Assembly: GCF_012273655.1 (NCBI RefSeq)
Contig: NZ_JAAWWP010000037.1
Coordinates: 1-39,913 of the forward strand
Length of the DNA stretch: 39,913 nt
DNA from: Streptomyces physcomitrii
Lineage (GTDB): Bacteria; Actinomycetota; Actinomycetes; Streptomycetales; Streptomycetaceae
Reading direction: 5' to 3'
Both the position numbers and the translations under genes were made by a program. The notes beneath the pieces were generated by a model. It made no database searches. It saw nothing but the letters and a program-made list of their open reading frames with translations, and was not told the DNA's origin. Of this stretch, positions 1 to 8,311 are shown in pieces. Numbering within the stretch: the stretch's first letter is position 1; each line of letters begins with the position of its first letter.

Positions 1-3000
1 TTGCCAGGCTGCGGCGAGGGAGACCATGACGGCCCAGAGGGTGGGTTGGATGATGTCGACGTGGTCGAGGGTGGGTTGGTCGGGTTGTTGGGTGAGGACG
101 CCGGTGAGTGACCAGTCGATGTGGGGGTTGAGGGCTTGTTCGCATTGGTGGATGCGTTGGGTGTAGGCGTGGTTGGTGCCAAGGAGTTGGGCGGTCATGC
201 CGGGCCATTGGGAGCCTTGGCCGGGGAAGACGAAGACGGGGTTGTGTTGTGGGGGGCTGTGGTGGGTGGAGAGGTGGGGGTGGTCGGTGTGGGTGAGGTC
301 GCGCAGTGTGGTGATGGCGTCCTGGCGTGAGCGGGGGACCAGACCCGCCCGGTACGAGAACACCGCACGCGTACCGCTCAGGGTGCGGGCCACCTCGCGC
401 AGCGGGACCTCCTCGTGCTGCTCCAGGAAGTCGGCGATGCGCTCGCCCTGTTCGCGCAGCGCGTCCTCGGTGCGCGCGGACAGCAGCAGGGGCACCGCGG
501 TGTCCTCGGGCTCCGGTTCCGCCGCCGGGGCCTGCTCCTCGGAGGGTTCGGGCTGCTCCAGGATCAGGTGGGCGTTGGTGCCGCTGGCGCCGAAGGAGGA
601 GACACCCGCCCGGCGCGGGCGGCCGGTCTCGGGCCATTCGACCGTCTCGGTGAGGAGTTCGACCCCGCCGGTGGTCCAGTCGATGTGCGGGGAGGGTGCG
701 TCGACGTGCAGGGTGCGCGGAAGCCGGCCATGGCGCATCGCCTGGACGACCTTGATCACTCCGGCGATCCCGGCCGCGGCCTGGGTGTGCCCGATGTTCG
801 ACTTGAGCGAGCCGAGCAGCAGCGGCCGGTCCGCCGGACGGTCCTGACCGTAGGTCGCGAGCAGGGCTTCCGCCTCGATGGGGTCGCCGAGGGTGGTGCC
901 GGTGCCGTGGCCCTCGACGGCGTCGATGTCGGCGGGGTTCAGGCGGGCGTTGGCGAGGGCGGTGCGGATGACGCGCTGCTGGGCGAGCCCGTTGGGCGCG
1001 GTCAGGCCGTTGCTGGCGCCGTCCTGGTTGACGGCCGAGCCCCGGATCACCGCGAGCACCGGATGCCCGGCCCGGCGGGCGTCCGACAACCGCTCAAGCA
1101 GGACCAGACCCACCCCCTCGGAGAACCCGGTGCCGTTGGCGGCCGCCGCGTACGCCTTGCAGCGGCCGTCGGCGGAGAGCGCGCCCTGACGGCTGAACTC
1201 GACCAGTGCGGCCGGGGTGGACATCACGGTCGCGCCGCCCGCGAGCGCCAGGGAGCACTCGCCGTTGCGCAGCGACTGCGCCGCGAGGTGCAGCGCCACC
1301 AGCGAGGAGGAGCAGGCCGTGTCGACCGTGAGGGCCGGGCCCTGGAGGCCGAAGGTGTAGGAGAGGCGGCCGGAGGCGACGCTGCTCGCGGCGCCGTTGC
1401 CGAGATAGCCCTCCAGGTTCTTCGGTACGCGGCTGTGCAGACCGGGGCCGTAGCCGCCGTGCATCACCCCGGCGAAGACGCCGGTGGTGGTGCCCTTGAG
1501 CGAGGCCGGGTCGATCCCGGCGCGTTCGAAGGTCTCCCAGGCGGTCTCCAGGAGGAGCCGCTGCTGCGGGTCCATCGCCAGCGCCTCACGCGGCGAGATC
1601 CCGAAGAACTCCGCGTCGAAACCGCCGACATCGTCCAGGAAGCCGCCCTGCCGGGCGGAGGACCTGCCGGTGCCGCCGGTCTCCTCGCCGAGGAGCCGGT
1701 CCAGGTCCCAGCCGCGCTCCGCCGGCAGCGGTCCGACCGCGTCCGTCTCGGCGAGCACGAGGTCCCACAGGGCCCCCGGGGTGTCGGCCCCGCCGGGGAA
1801 GCGGCAGCCCATGGCGACCACGGCCACCGGCTCGTCCGGGTCGTGCCGTTCGGGAGCGGTGGCGGCGGCCTCGGGTGCGGTGCCGAGCATCTCGCCCTCC
1901 AGGTACGCGGCGAGGGCGGCGGCGGTCGGGTGGTCGTAGGCCAGGGCCGCGGAGAGGCGGCGGCCGGTGGCCGAGGAGAGCTTGTCCCGGAGCGTGACCG
2001 CGCCGAGCGAGGTGAGGCCGATCGCGTGCAGGGCCCGGTCGGCGGGCACCTCGTCCACCGAGTCGAGCCCCACGGCCTCCGCCACGGCGGCCCGTACGAG
2101 ATCCAGCAGACCGCGCCCCGCGGCCGTGCCGTTCTCCGGTGCCGGGGCGGCGGGCAGGGGTGTCTCCTGGTCCGCGGCCTCCAGGTCGGGGCGGCCGGCC
2201 ACCGAGGGGTTGACGAGGAGCAGGGTGCCGGACAGCCCGGCCAGCTCGCGGCGGGCGACCTTCCCGGCCGCGTTCCGCGGGATCGCGGGAACCAGGCGGA
2301 ACTCGTCGGGCACCTTGAAGTACGACAGCTCCCGGCGGCAGGCCGCGAGGAGTTCCGCCGGGTCGACGGCGGAGGGCTCGCCCACCAGATAGGCGACCGG
2401 CACCTCCCCGAGCACGGGGTGGGGGCGCCCGGCGACGGCGGCGTCGCTGACCCCGGGGACGCGGCCGAGCACCTCCTCCACCTCGCGGGGGTGGACCTTC
2501 TCCCCGCCGCGGTTGATGACCTCCTTGACCCGGCCGGTGAGGGTGACGTACCCCTCGGTGTCGCGGCGTGCGAGGTCGCCGGTGCGGTACCAGCCCTCCC
2601 GCAGGACCTCCGCGGTCTCCTCGGGGCGGTTGTGGTAGCCGAGCATCAACGCCGGGCTCTGGACCCAGAGTTCGCCCTCAGCGCCCTCGGCGGCCTCCTG
2701 CCGGGTCTCCGGATCCGTCAGGCGCAGCGCGAGCCCGGGCAGCGGCAGCCCGCAGGAACCGGGTACCCGCGGCCCGCCGGGGACGTGCGTGGTGATGGCG
2801 CCGCCGGTCTCGGTGCTTCCGTAGCTGTCGATCAGGCCGATGCCGAAGGCCTCCTGGAAGTCCTCGTGCAGACCGGCCGGGCAGGGCGAGCCCGCGGCCA
2901 TGCACACCCGGAGCGTGTCCGGGCGCGGCGCGCCCCGGCGGATCTCCTGGACCATGCGGTGGAAGAGCGCGGGCGGGGAGACGAGGAAGGTGGAGCCCTC

Positions 3001-3771
3001 CTCGACGGCGGCTTCGAGGATCTCGTCGGCCGCGGCGCCCACCATGAGGTGCGCCGAGGCACCGGCCGCCAGCACCCCGAGGACCCCGATGTTGTGCGAG
3101 ACGGCGTGGAAGAGCGGCATCGGCCACAGCACGCGGTCCTCGGAACCGAGGCCGAGCAGCGGGACGTTGCAGGAGGCGGTCGCCCACAGCGAGGAGCGCA
3201 GCGTCAGGACGACGCCCTTGGGGGTACCGGTGGTGCCCGAGGTGTAGAGCATCCAGGCGGGCTCGTCGAGGCCGCGCGCGTCGTGGGCGGGGCTGCCCGG
3301 CTCGGTGGTGGCCAGCTCCTCGAACCGGGGTACGCCGTCCGGGACTTCACCGGGAGAGCCGGCGAGGACCAGGCGCGGCGCGGTGGTCGCCGCGCTCACC
3401 TCGCGGATCTGCGCGGCCTGGGCGGCGGCGCCGATGACCAGGACCGCACCGCTGTCGGTGAGGTGGTGGCCGAGTTCGGCGTCGGTGGACTGGGGGTCGA
3501 GGGGTACGGCGACCCCTCCGGCGCGGGCGACGGCGAGGTAGGCCTCGACCATCTCGACGCGGTTGCCGAGGCGGAGCACCACGCGGTCGCCGGGCTCGAC
3601 GCCCAGGTCCCTGAGGTGGCCCGCCAGGCAGCGCGTCCGCTCCGCCAGGAGCCGGTACGTCACCGCCCGTCGCGCGTCCCGGAAGGCGGTCTTCTCCGGA
3701 AAGCGACCGGCGTTGTGGGCAAGCAGCTCGTGCAGCGGGCGGATCAGATCATCCCGGAACTCGTCACTCAC
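1..3771 (-). CDS. Type I PKS with acyl-AMP ligase loading domain (AL-ACP-KS-AT..., 3' end outside window)
   Basis: Starts a polyketide chain by activating a free carboxylic acid with ATP and loading it on the adjacent ACP, then begins the first extension. 1257 residues are visible; the gene runs off the left edge. The adenylation domain (about 12-515) has YTSGTTGTPKG at 176-186, YGSTET at 317-322, a TGD motif near 397-399, and the C-terminal lysine (PRNAAGK, Lys504). An ACP follows with its attachment Ser588 in GLTSL. The KS begins near 647 with Cys820 in DTACSSS. The AT begins near 1178 (FPGQGSQ) and is cut before its active site; the segment LWAVMVSLA is typical of methylmalonyl ATs, so the extender is only guessed. 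GTG at 3771 is chosen because the ligase N-terminus begins just after it and no better upstream start is seen; its ribosome site is weak. The ligase substrate cannot be read from sequence. The architecture resembles ligase-type starters known from rifamycin, candicidin and FK506-class PKSs. Confidence 0.9.
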   Translation of the reverse strand, partial: MSDEFRDDLIRPLHELLAHNAGRFPEKTAFRDARRAVTYRLLAERTRCLAGHLRDLGVEPGDRVVLRLGNRVEMVEAYLAVARAGGVAVPLDPQSTDAELGHHLTDSGAVLVIGAAAQAAQIREVSAATTAPRLVLAGSPGEVPDGVPRFEELATTEPGSPAHDARGLDEPAWMLYTSGTTGTPKGVVLTLRSSLWATASCNVPLLGLGSEDRVLWPMPLFHAVSHNIGVLGVLAAGASAHLMVGAAADEILEAAVEEGSTFLVSPPALFHRMVQEIRRGAPRPDTLRVCMAAGSPCPAGLHEDFQEAFGIGLIDSYGSTETGGAITTHVPGGPRVPGSCGLPLPGLALRLTDPETRQEAAEGAEGELWVQSPALMLGYHNRPEETAEVLREGWYRTGDLARRDTEGYVTLTGRVKEVINRGGEKVHPREVEEVLGRVPGVSDAAVAGRPHPVLGEVPVAYLVGEPSAVDPAELLAACRRELSYFKVPDEFRLVPAIPRNAAGKVARRELAGLSGTLLLVNPSVAGRPDLEAADQETPLPAAPAPENGTAAGRGLLDLVRAAVAEAVGLDSVDEVPADRALHAIGLTSLGAVTLRDKLSSATGRRLSAALAYDHPTAAALAAYLEGEMLGTAPEAAATAPERHDPDEPVAVVAMGCRFPGGADTPGALWDLVLAETDAVGPLPAERGWDLDRLLGEETGGTGRSSARQGGFLDDVGGFDAEFFGISPREALAMDPQQRLLLETAWETFERAGIDPASLKGTTTGVFAGVMHGGYGPGLHSRVPKNLEGYLGNGAASSVASGRLSYTFGLQGPALTVDTACSSSLVALHLAAQSLRNGECSLALAGGATVMSTPAALVEFSRQGALSADGRCKAYAAAANGTGFSEGVGLVLLERLSDARRAGHPVLAVIRGSAVNQDGASNGLTAPNGLAQQRVIRTALANARLNPADIDAVEGHGTGTTLGDPIEAEALLATYGQDRPADRPLLLGSLKSNIGHTQAAAGIAGVIKVVQAMRHGRLPRTLHVDAPSPHIDWTTGGVELLTETVEWPETGRPRRAGVSSFGASGTNAHLILEQPEPSEEQAPAAEPEPEDTAVPLLLSARTEDALREQGERIADFLEQHEEVPLREVARTLSGTRAVFSYRAGLVPRSRQDAITTLRDLTHTDHPHLSTHHSPPQHNPVFVFPGQGSQWPGMTAQLLGTNHAYTQRIHQCEQALNPHIDWSLTGVLTQQPDQPTLDHVDIIQPTLWAVMVSLAAAWQ

Positions 3772-3886
3772 GCGTCTCAGATTCCAATCGCATCGGGAGC
3801 GGAAATGCGGTGCAGCCGACGAACCGGGGCGGAGCAGCGCCTGGCGTGAGTACGCGCGAGGGCCTGAAACCCGCTGCTGCCCGGTC

Positions 3887-3892
3887 AGTATC
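3887..3892 (-). promoter_or_regulatory. Candidate -10 element for the acyl-ligase PKS gene
   Basis: On the minus strand the hexamer reads GATACT (4 of 6 with TATAAT). It lies 12 nt downstream of the palindrome at 3905-3920, so a -35 region 17 nt upstream would overlap the palindrome, the geometry of an activator site overlapping -35. The inferred 5' leader is roughly 110 nt. Weak evidence on its own. Confidence 0.3.
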
Positions 3893-3904
3893 GGCAGACC
3901 GCCG

Positions 3905-3920
3905 CTAGGGGATCGCCTAG
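3905..3920. promoter_or_regulatory. Candidate PAS-LuxR (PimM-type) operator, site A
   Basis: CTAGGGGATCGCCTAG is an imperfect 16-bp palindrome with two CTAG ends, matching 13 of 16 positions of the published PimM-type consensus CTVGGGAWWTCCCBAG. It lies 134 bp upstream of the ligase PKS start. Similar sites occur upstream of the 2,3-dehydratase gene, PKS 1 and PKS 3. No PAS-LuxR gene is in the window, so the regulator is inferred. Confidence 0.5.
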
Positions 3921-4147
3921 CGTTTCCACCGCACCTCGCTGACCTGGGGGAACGGGGGTCGAGCGGGGGGCCGGCCGGGCGCTGGGCGGCCTGCTCGCGG
4001 ACATGCCGCAGCCCCGGCGCACGGCACCGGGGTGCCGTGCGCCGGGCTCCCCCGTCCGCTGCCTGCCGGGTCGTCCACCGGGCGGGCGGGGCGGGGGCCT
4101 CGCGGTCCGGAGCCGCCCGGGAAAGGGGGCACGCGGACCGCGCGGGC

Positions 4148-4930
4148 TCAGTGGGGGGCGGCGGAGCCGTCCGCGGCGGGCGTGCCGCTCGGCGTCTTCC
4201 GACCGGGGCGGCGTCCCTTGCCACGCCCCAGGTCACCGAAGATCTTGCGGGTGGTGCCGCTGCGGTGGAGGGTGATCTGGGTGATGACCTGGAGCAGGAT
4301 CCACGAGGCCGCGTAGAGGACCCCGTCGAGTACGGGCACCGAGTCGACCGGCAGCGTGTAGGCCATGAGCAGGCGCAGCCCGGCGTCGCACAGCAGGCCG
4401 ACCCCCCACAGGATGTTCAGGCCCCGCCAGACTCCGCGGAAGGAGGCGTCCGTCGTCCACAGACGCTCGAGGAGGTCCTTCTTGGGAGGCAGCAGGGCCC
4501 GCAGCGCCTGGTAGGTGAAGGGGCGTGCGGTGAAGTGCGTGGCCAGCAGCCACAGCCCGGCCAGGGCGGTGAACAGGCCGTTGCGGGCCAGGGCGATCCG
4601 GGGGTCGTCGGTGAGCAGCGTGGCGAGCGCGCTCGTGACCAGGAGCACCATGGTGAAGACGCCGATGGCGTCGAGTCTGCGGTGGCGCGCGGCGGAGTAC
4701 ACGGTGTGCAGGGCGGGTGCCGAGCCGCTCAGGAGCAGCGCGTTGATCTCGCTCATGCCGCGGTCGCGCAGCAGGTAGTAGAGGGCCACCGGCAGGACGA
4801 TGTCGCAGAGGACGACGAGCGCGAAGCCCCAGTGCGAGGAGCGGGAGGGCGCGTCGTCCCCGGACGGTTCGCCGCCGGAGGGGGTGGTGGGGGGAGAGGT
4901 GTCGGAGGAGCCGGGTGTGGGGGGCGTCAT
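4148..4930 (-). CDS. VC0807-type integral membrane protein, function unknown
   Basis: A 260-residue membrane protein. After a Ser/Pro/Gly-rich N-terminal tail (1-32), six hydrophobic segments are visible near 35-54, 62-81, 88-107, 115-133, 170-192 and 200-220, followed by a basic, Arg/Lys/Gly-rich C-terminus. The pattern and segments such as LLSGSAPALHTVYSA recall the VC0807 family, common in actinomycetes and of unestablished function. ATG at 4930 is preceded by a GGAG ribosome site 8 nt upstream (4942-4939, minus strand). The gene follows the TetR gene by 69 bp and could be its regulatory target or co-transcribed with it. A role in export or membrane adaptation is possible but not shown; it has no transporter signature I recognise. 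Confidence 0.75.
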   Translation of the reverse strand: MTPPTPGSSDTSPPTTPSGGEPSGDDAPSRSSHWGFALVVLCDIVLPVALYYLLRDRGMSEINALLLSGSAPALHTVYSAARHRRLDAIGVFTMVLLVTSALATLLTDDPRIALARNGLFTALAGLWLLATHFTARPFTYQALRALLPPKKDLLERLWTTDASFRGVWRGLNILWGVGLLCDAGLRLLMAYTLPVDSVPVLDGVLYAASWILLQVITQITLHRSGTTRKIFGDLGRGKGRRPGRKTPSGTPAADGSAAPH

Positions 4931-4980
4931 GAACAGAGCTCCAGAGGTTCGGCGGGCGGCCTGGCCGACCGGGTGTCCGC

Positions 4981-5002
4981 TAGGGGGTGAGGACGTCCCC
5001 TA
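4981..5002. promoter_or_regulatory. Inverted repeat at the end of the TetR gene
   Basis: TAGGGG (4981-4986) and CCCCTA (4997-5002) form 6-bp arms separated by 10 bp. The right arm includes the TetR stop codon. It sits 50-72 bp upstream of the membrane-protein start, so it could be an operator or a short hairpin. Base composition alone could produce it. Confidence 0.25.
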
Positions 5003-5617
5003 CTGCCGTGGCCGGGTGCACTGGTCGAAGGCGGCGGTCAGCTCCGCCGCGCACCGCTCCAGGTCCAGGTCGACGTTCTTGAGGTAGCGCCGCAGTACGC
5101 CGTCGAGTGCGCCGCGGATGGCGAGGGCCATCGTGAGCGCGTCGAACGCCCCGAACTCGCCCGCGCTGCGGCCCTGTTCGAGCAGCAGGCTCAGCCGTTC
5201 CACGGAGAGCACACTGCGGGCCAGCGTCTGCGAGCGGGTGATGTCGCGTCCGCAGTCCATCATGAGGATCTGGGCCAGCGCCTGCGTATGGGCCGGATAC
5301 CGGGCGAGGAACTCGAAGTTGGCCTCGATGTACGCCCGGAGCCTGCCGCGGAAGGTCTCCTCCCGCTCCATGCGCGAGCCCGTGGTCTCCTCCGCCATCG
5401 CGAGGACCGTGGCGGCCACCTCGGAGTAGAGTTCCGGTTTCCCCGAGAAATGGTAGGAGATCATGCCGGTGCTGCGGAGATTCGCTCTCTTTGATATCTG
5501 ATTGAACGACGTCTTCTGGTAGCCGATTTCGGCCAGTGTCTCGATTGCGGCCTGGATGATCTGAGTGCGCCGCGCATTCTGCGTGAAGGTGCGATTCGCC
5601 TGCTCTTCTTTGGGCAT
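5000..5617 (-). CDS. TetR/AcrR-family transcriptional regulator
   Basis: A 205-residue DNA-binding regulator. The N-terminal helix-turn-helix is clear: an AIETLAEIGYQKTSFNQIS stretch, then the recognition region around KRANLRSTGMISYHFSGKPELY. The C-terminal half is helical and ligand-binding in type (about 75-205), without a signature that names its ligand. ATG at 5617 is preferred; an in-frame GTG lies one codon upstream (5620) and neither has an obvious ribosome site. The gene is 39 bp downstream of the sugar 3-ketoreductase stop and 69 bp before the membrane-protein gene. The DNA for the N-terminal 60 residues is clearly less GC-rich than the rest. TetR proteins usually repress their own or neighbouring promoters, so the adjacent membrane-protein gene is the obvious candidate target (inference). 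Confidence 0.88.
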   Translation of the reverse strand: MPKEEQANRTFTQNARRTQIIQAAIETLAEIGYQKTSFNQISKRANLRSTGMISYHFSGKPELYSEVAATVLAMAEETTGSRMEREETFRGRLRAYIEANFEFLARYPAHTQALAQILMMDCGRDITRSQTLARSVLSVERLSLLLEQGRSAGEFGAFDALTMALAIRGALDGVLRRYLKNVDLDLERCAAELTAAFDQCTRPRQ

Positions 5618-5623
5618 CACGAC

Positions 5624-5639
5624 ATCAAATTTACATGAT
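5624..5639. promoter_or_regulatory. AT-rich inverted repeat upstream of the TetR gene (possible operator)
   Basis: ATCA (5624-5627) and TGAT (5636-5639) flank an 8-bp AT-rich centre, just upstream of the TetR start. It is the most AT-rich spot in this arm, suiting a promoter or autoregulatory operator, but the arms are only 4 bp. Confidence 0.25.
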
Positions 5640-5656
5640 CCGTTTCTGGGTATTCC

Positions 5657-6694
5657 TTATTCATTTCCCTGGCCGGCTGTGTCCGCACCGGCCTCCCCGG
5701 GGTCGGGGACGGGCACCTCGACGGCGCGGGCGCGCACCGCGTCGACCAGTTCCATGGTGGCCACCGCCCCGGCCGGGCGGTGCTCGCGCGCCGGGCCCCC
5801 GTGCCGGGCGGACTCGGTGAACTCATGCAGACAGGCGGCGAGTTGGTCGCAGGCGGGCAGGCTGAACCGCTCCTCGTGGTCCTGCTCCTCCAGGATCACC
5901 TCCGGCCGGAGCCCGGGCGGCGGGGTGAACGCCCGTGTCACCGTCAGCCGCGCCCGGTCGCTCCACAGCGTGTACGCGGAGGCGTAGGCGTGCTCGAAGC
6001 CGAAGGACAGCTCGGCGAGCACCCCGGTGCCGGAGACCAGGAGCACCTGCCCGGCGAGGTCGAGGCCGTCCGGGCGGGTGCGCAACGAGGCGCCGGCGAC
6101 CCGGAGTTCGGGGCCCAGCAGCAGCGAGGCGGCGCGCAGCGGATACACGCCGACGTCCAGCAGGGCGCCGCCGCCGAGGTCGGGGTCGTAGCGGATGTCG
6201 TCCTTCGGCAGCGGCGGGATGCTGAACGAGGCCTGGAAGGAGGCGAGTCGGCCGAGTCTGCCGCTCGCCGCGAGCTTGGCGGCGAACTCGTGCTGGGTGT
6301 GGTGGAGGAACATGAAGTTCTCCCGCAGCACCAGACCCTGCTTCTCGGCCAGCTCGCAGAGCTCCTCCGCCTCCCGGGCGTCGACCCCGATCGGCTTCTC
6401 CACCAGCACGTGCTTGCCCGCGTTCAGGGCGCGTTCGGCCCACACGTGGTGCTGCGAGGTCGGGGTGGAGATGTAGACGGCGTCCACGTCGGGGCGGGCG
6501 AGCAGCGCCTCGCCGTCCTCCTCGGCCGCGCAGCCGAAGTGCTCGGCGAAGCGCGCCGCCTTCCGCGGGGTGCGCCCCGCCACCGCCACCAGGTCGAGGC
6601 CGGGCACCCGCGCGACCGTCGGCAGCACCCGCCGCCACGCGATCGAGGAGTGTCCGAGCGCGCCCAGCCGCAGGGGGCGCTCCGCCGCGCTCAC
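5657..6694 (-). CDS. NDP-4-keto-2,6-dideoxyhexose 3-ketoreductase (Gfo/Idh/MocA family)
   Basis: A 345-residue NAD(P)H-dependent oxidoreductase. It is predicted to reduce the C3 ketone left by 2,3-dehydration of an NDP-4-keto-6-deoxyhexose, giving a 2,6-dideoxysugar precursor in the cytoplasm. The N-terminus has a Rossmann start (LGALGHSSIAWRR). The family EKP motif is at 99-101 (catalytic Lys100), and DVGVYPL at 180-186 supplies the conserved Asp180 and Tyr184. Length and motifs match 3-ketoreductases of the OleW/UrdT/LanT type. GTG at 6694 overlaps the upstream dehydratase stop as GTGA, so the two are translationally coupled and act in sequence. Whether the C3 hydroxyl formed is axial or equatorial cannot be decided from sequence. 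A longer upstream extension in this frame is an artefact of GC-rich DNA. Confidence 0.88.
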   Translation of the reverse strand: MSAAERPLRLGALGHSSIAWRRVLPTVARVPGLDLVAVAGRTPRKAARFAEHFGCAAEEDGEALLARPDVDAVYISTPTSQHHVWAERALNAGKHVLVEKPIGVDAREAEELCELAEKQGLVLRENFMFLHHTQHEFAAKLAASGRLGRLASFQASFSIPPLPKDDIRYDPDLGGGALLDVGVYPLRAASLLLGPELRVAGASLRTRPDGLDLAGQVLLVSGTGVLAELSFGFEHAYASAYTLWSDRARLTVTRAFTPPPGLRPEVILEEQDHEERFSLPACDQLAACLHEFTESARHGGPAREHRPAGAVATMELVDAVRARAVEVPVPDPGEAGADTAGQGNE

Positions 6695-8064
6695 AGCGTC
6701 CTCAGCGCGGTGATCAGCGTCCGCGCCTGCACGTTCAAGTGGTGGCTGTAGCGCAGGAGTTCGTCCACCTGCGGGGTCGACACCCAGCGGAACTCGTCCG
6801 ACACGAGCGGCACTTCGTCCTCCACCTCGATGATCATGTAGTGGCTGCGGGCGTGCAGGAAGCGCCCGCCCTCCTCCGAGAGCAGCACGTCGTAGCGGGC
6901 CTTCGCCCGCCGCTCCAGGGCCTCGGACAGATACGGCGGCAGGCTGCCCGCGGGCAGGTGCGCGTAGTTCTCCGGTACGCACTGCACCGTGGGGCCGAGC
7001 TCCACCGTCGTCAGGAAGCCCGCCTCGGCGCGGGCGCGCAGCAGTACGTGCGGCACCCCGCCCGCCCACCGGACGAAGAGCGCGGCGATCCCCGTGCCGT
7101 GCGGCTCGATCAGCGGCTGCGACCAGGCCGGGACCTCGCGCCGGCCGGAGGAGACGTCCACCGCCACGACGCTGAAGTGCCGCCCGTCCTCGCGCGCCAC
7201 CGCCTTCTCGTCCCGGTGCCAGCCCTCGGTCCGGGCGAGCCCGATGGGCTCCGCGCTCACCTCGTGCACCGCCCGCCGGTCGGTGATCCAGCTCCGGATG
7301 TCGGCGTCGCTGTGCAGGGCGTCCCCGGCGGCTTCCCCCTGGCGCCAGTCGGGCAGGCAGGACAGCACCGTACGGGCGTCCATGTTGATCATGTCGTCCT
7401 GCCGCAGCAGCGCGTTGACCTGACCCAGCGTCAGCCAGGCGAAGTCCTCCTCCGCCACCACCTCGGGGCCGACCTCCACGATCATGTTCCGGTTGCGCTT
7501 GTGCAGGAACCAGGAACCCTGCTCCGACTGCAGGACGTCCGCGACCACCGAACCGGGCGCGGCCCGCCGGAAGTGCTCCAGGTACGGCACCGCCGAACCC
7601 CCGTGCACCCGCGTGTAGTTGCTCTTGGTCGCCTGGACCGTCGGCGAGAGCTGTACGCCGTTGATGTTGCCCGGCTCCGCCTTGGCCTGCATCAGCAGAT
7701 GCGGCACCCCGTCGAAGTACCGCAGCGCGATGCCCAGGATGCCGACCTCCGGCTGCCGGATGATCGGCTGGTCCCAGGCGGCCACCGGTCCGAAGTCGGA
7801 GCGCACCCGCAGGCCGTGCACCGAGAAGAAGCGCCCGCTGGAGTGCCGCAGATCGCCCCCGGCCGCGTCGAAGTCCCAGCCCCGCAGCGCCGCGAAGGGC
7901 ACCCGTTCGACCCGCTGCGGCTGGGCCGCGCGCCGGTCCCGCAGCCACGCGGCGAGCTGTGCCTCGCTCAGCACGCCGCCGCCGGCCGCCGCCGAGACCG
8001 CGAGTCGCGCCCTGGTCCGGGCGTGCCCGGCAGAGGAAGGCACCAGCACCGATGTCGCTGTCAT
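6691..8064 (-). CDS. NDP-hexose 2,3-dehydratase
   Basis: A 457-residue enzyme that removes the C2 hydroxyl of NDP-4-keto-6-deoxyhexose as water, the committed step to 2,6-dideoxysugars. It shows the family's internal duplication: the first half has WDQPII (97-102) and LSPTVQATKSNY (139-150), the second WSQPLI (314-319) and LGPTVQCVPENY (356-367), each followed by a conserved PYL. Length fits OleV/UrdS/TylX3-type proteins (about 470 residues). ATG at 8064 is chosen because AAAGGGCGG lies just upstream on the minus strand and the frame before it loses family character. The gene is divergent from PKS 1, with 355 bp between them carrying two candidate operators, and overlaps the 3-ketoreductase by 4 bp. 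It supplies the deoxysugar branch of the cluster. Confidence 0.92.
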   Translation of the reverse strand: MTATSVLVPSSAGHARTRARLAVSAAAGGGVLSEAQLAAWLRDRRAAQPQRVERVPFAALRGWDFDAAGGDLRHSSGRFFSVHGLRVRSDFGPVAAWDQPIIRQPEVGILGIALRYFDGVPHLLMQAKAEPGNINGVQLSPTVQATKSNYTRVHGGSAVPYLEHFRRAAPGSVVADVLQSEQGSWFLHKRNRNMIVEVGPEVVAEEDFAWLTLGQVNALLRQDDMINMDARTVLSCLPDWRQGEAAGDALHSDADIRSWITDRRAVHEVSAEPIGLARTEGWHRDEKAVAREDGRHFSVVAVDVSSGRREVPAWSQPLIEPHGTGIAALFVRWAGGVPHVLLRARAEAGFLTTVELGPTVQCVPENYAHLPAGSLPPYLSEALERRAKARYDVLLSEEGGRFLHARSHYMIIEVEDEVPLVSDEFRWVSTPQVDELLRYSHHLNVQARTLITALRTL

Positions 8065-8208
8065 ACGTCCGCCCTTTGGTTCGTCCGTGAGCACGGCGCG
8101 GCTCCGGCACACGGGGCCGGGCAGGTACGGCCGTCTCCCCGCTGTGCGGGCCATGCATCGCATCGTCCCGGCAGGACACCGCCGCGCGTCCAGCGCCCGG
8201 CGCGGGTT

Positions 8209-8224
8209 TCGGGAATACGCCTAG
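8209..8224. promoter_or_regulatory. Candidate PAS-LuxR-type operator, site C (weaker)
   Basis: TCGGGAATACGCCTAG matches 11 of 16 positions of CTVGGGAWWTCCCBAG, keeping the GGGA half and the CTAG end. Its place in the divergent promoter suits control of the dehydratase/ketoreductase operon. Confidence 0.35.
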
Positions 8225-8311
8225 TCTTTGCCGTCCGGCCGCGCCGAAACCCTGCCGAAAGGCGGCCCGCAAAGCCGTCGCGGCCCCGCCGAAAAGCCGC
8301 CGCCGCGCGCT

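Larger units (their letters stand above)
3772..4147. other. Intergenic region upstream of the acyl-ligase PKS gene
   Basis: 376 bp between the end of the membrane-protein gene and the start of the ligase PKS, both on the minus strand. It holds a 16-bp near-palindrome (3905-3920) and a plausible minus-strand -10 element (3892-3887). The rest (about 3930-4147) is very GC-rich and shows no gene I can support; short open frames here have no recognisable protein character. Confidence 0.6.

Noticed and set aside
415..3849. Long plus-strand frame (1144 codons) at the left end
   Set aside because: It is antisense to the acyl-ligase PKS, which has complete catalytic motifs; the plus-strand translation is low-complexity.
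3563..4990. Plus-strand frame of 475 codons across the 3772-4147 gap
   Set aside because: It is antisense to two real minus-strand genes and has no recognisable protein character in the gap.
6695..8272. N-terminal extension of the 3-ketoreductase frame up to 8272
   Set aside because: It runs out of frame through the 2,3-dehydratase; the oxidoreductase fold begins just after the GTG at 6694.
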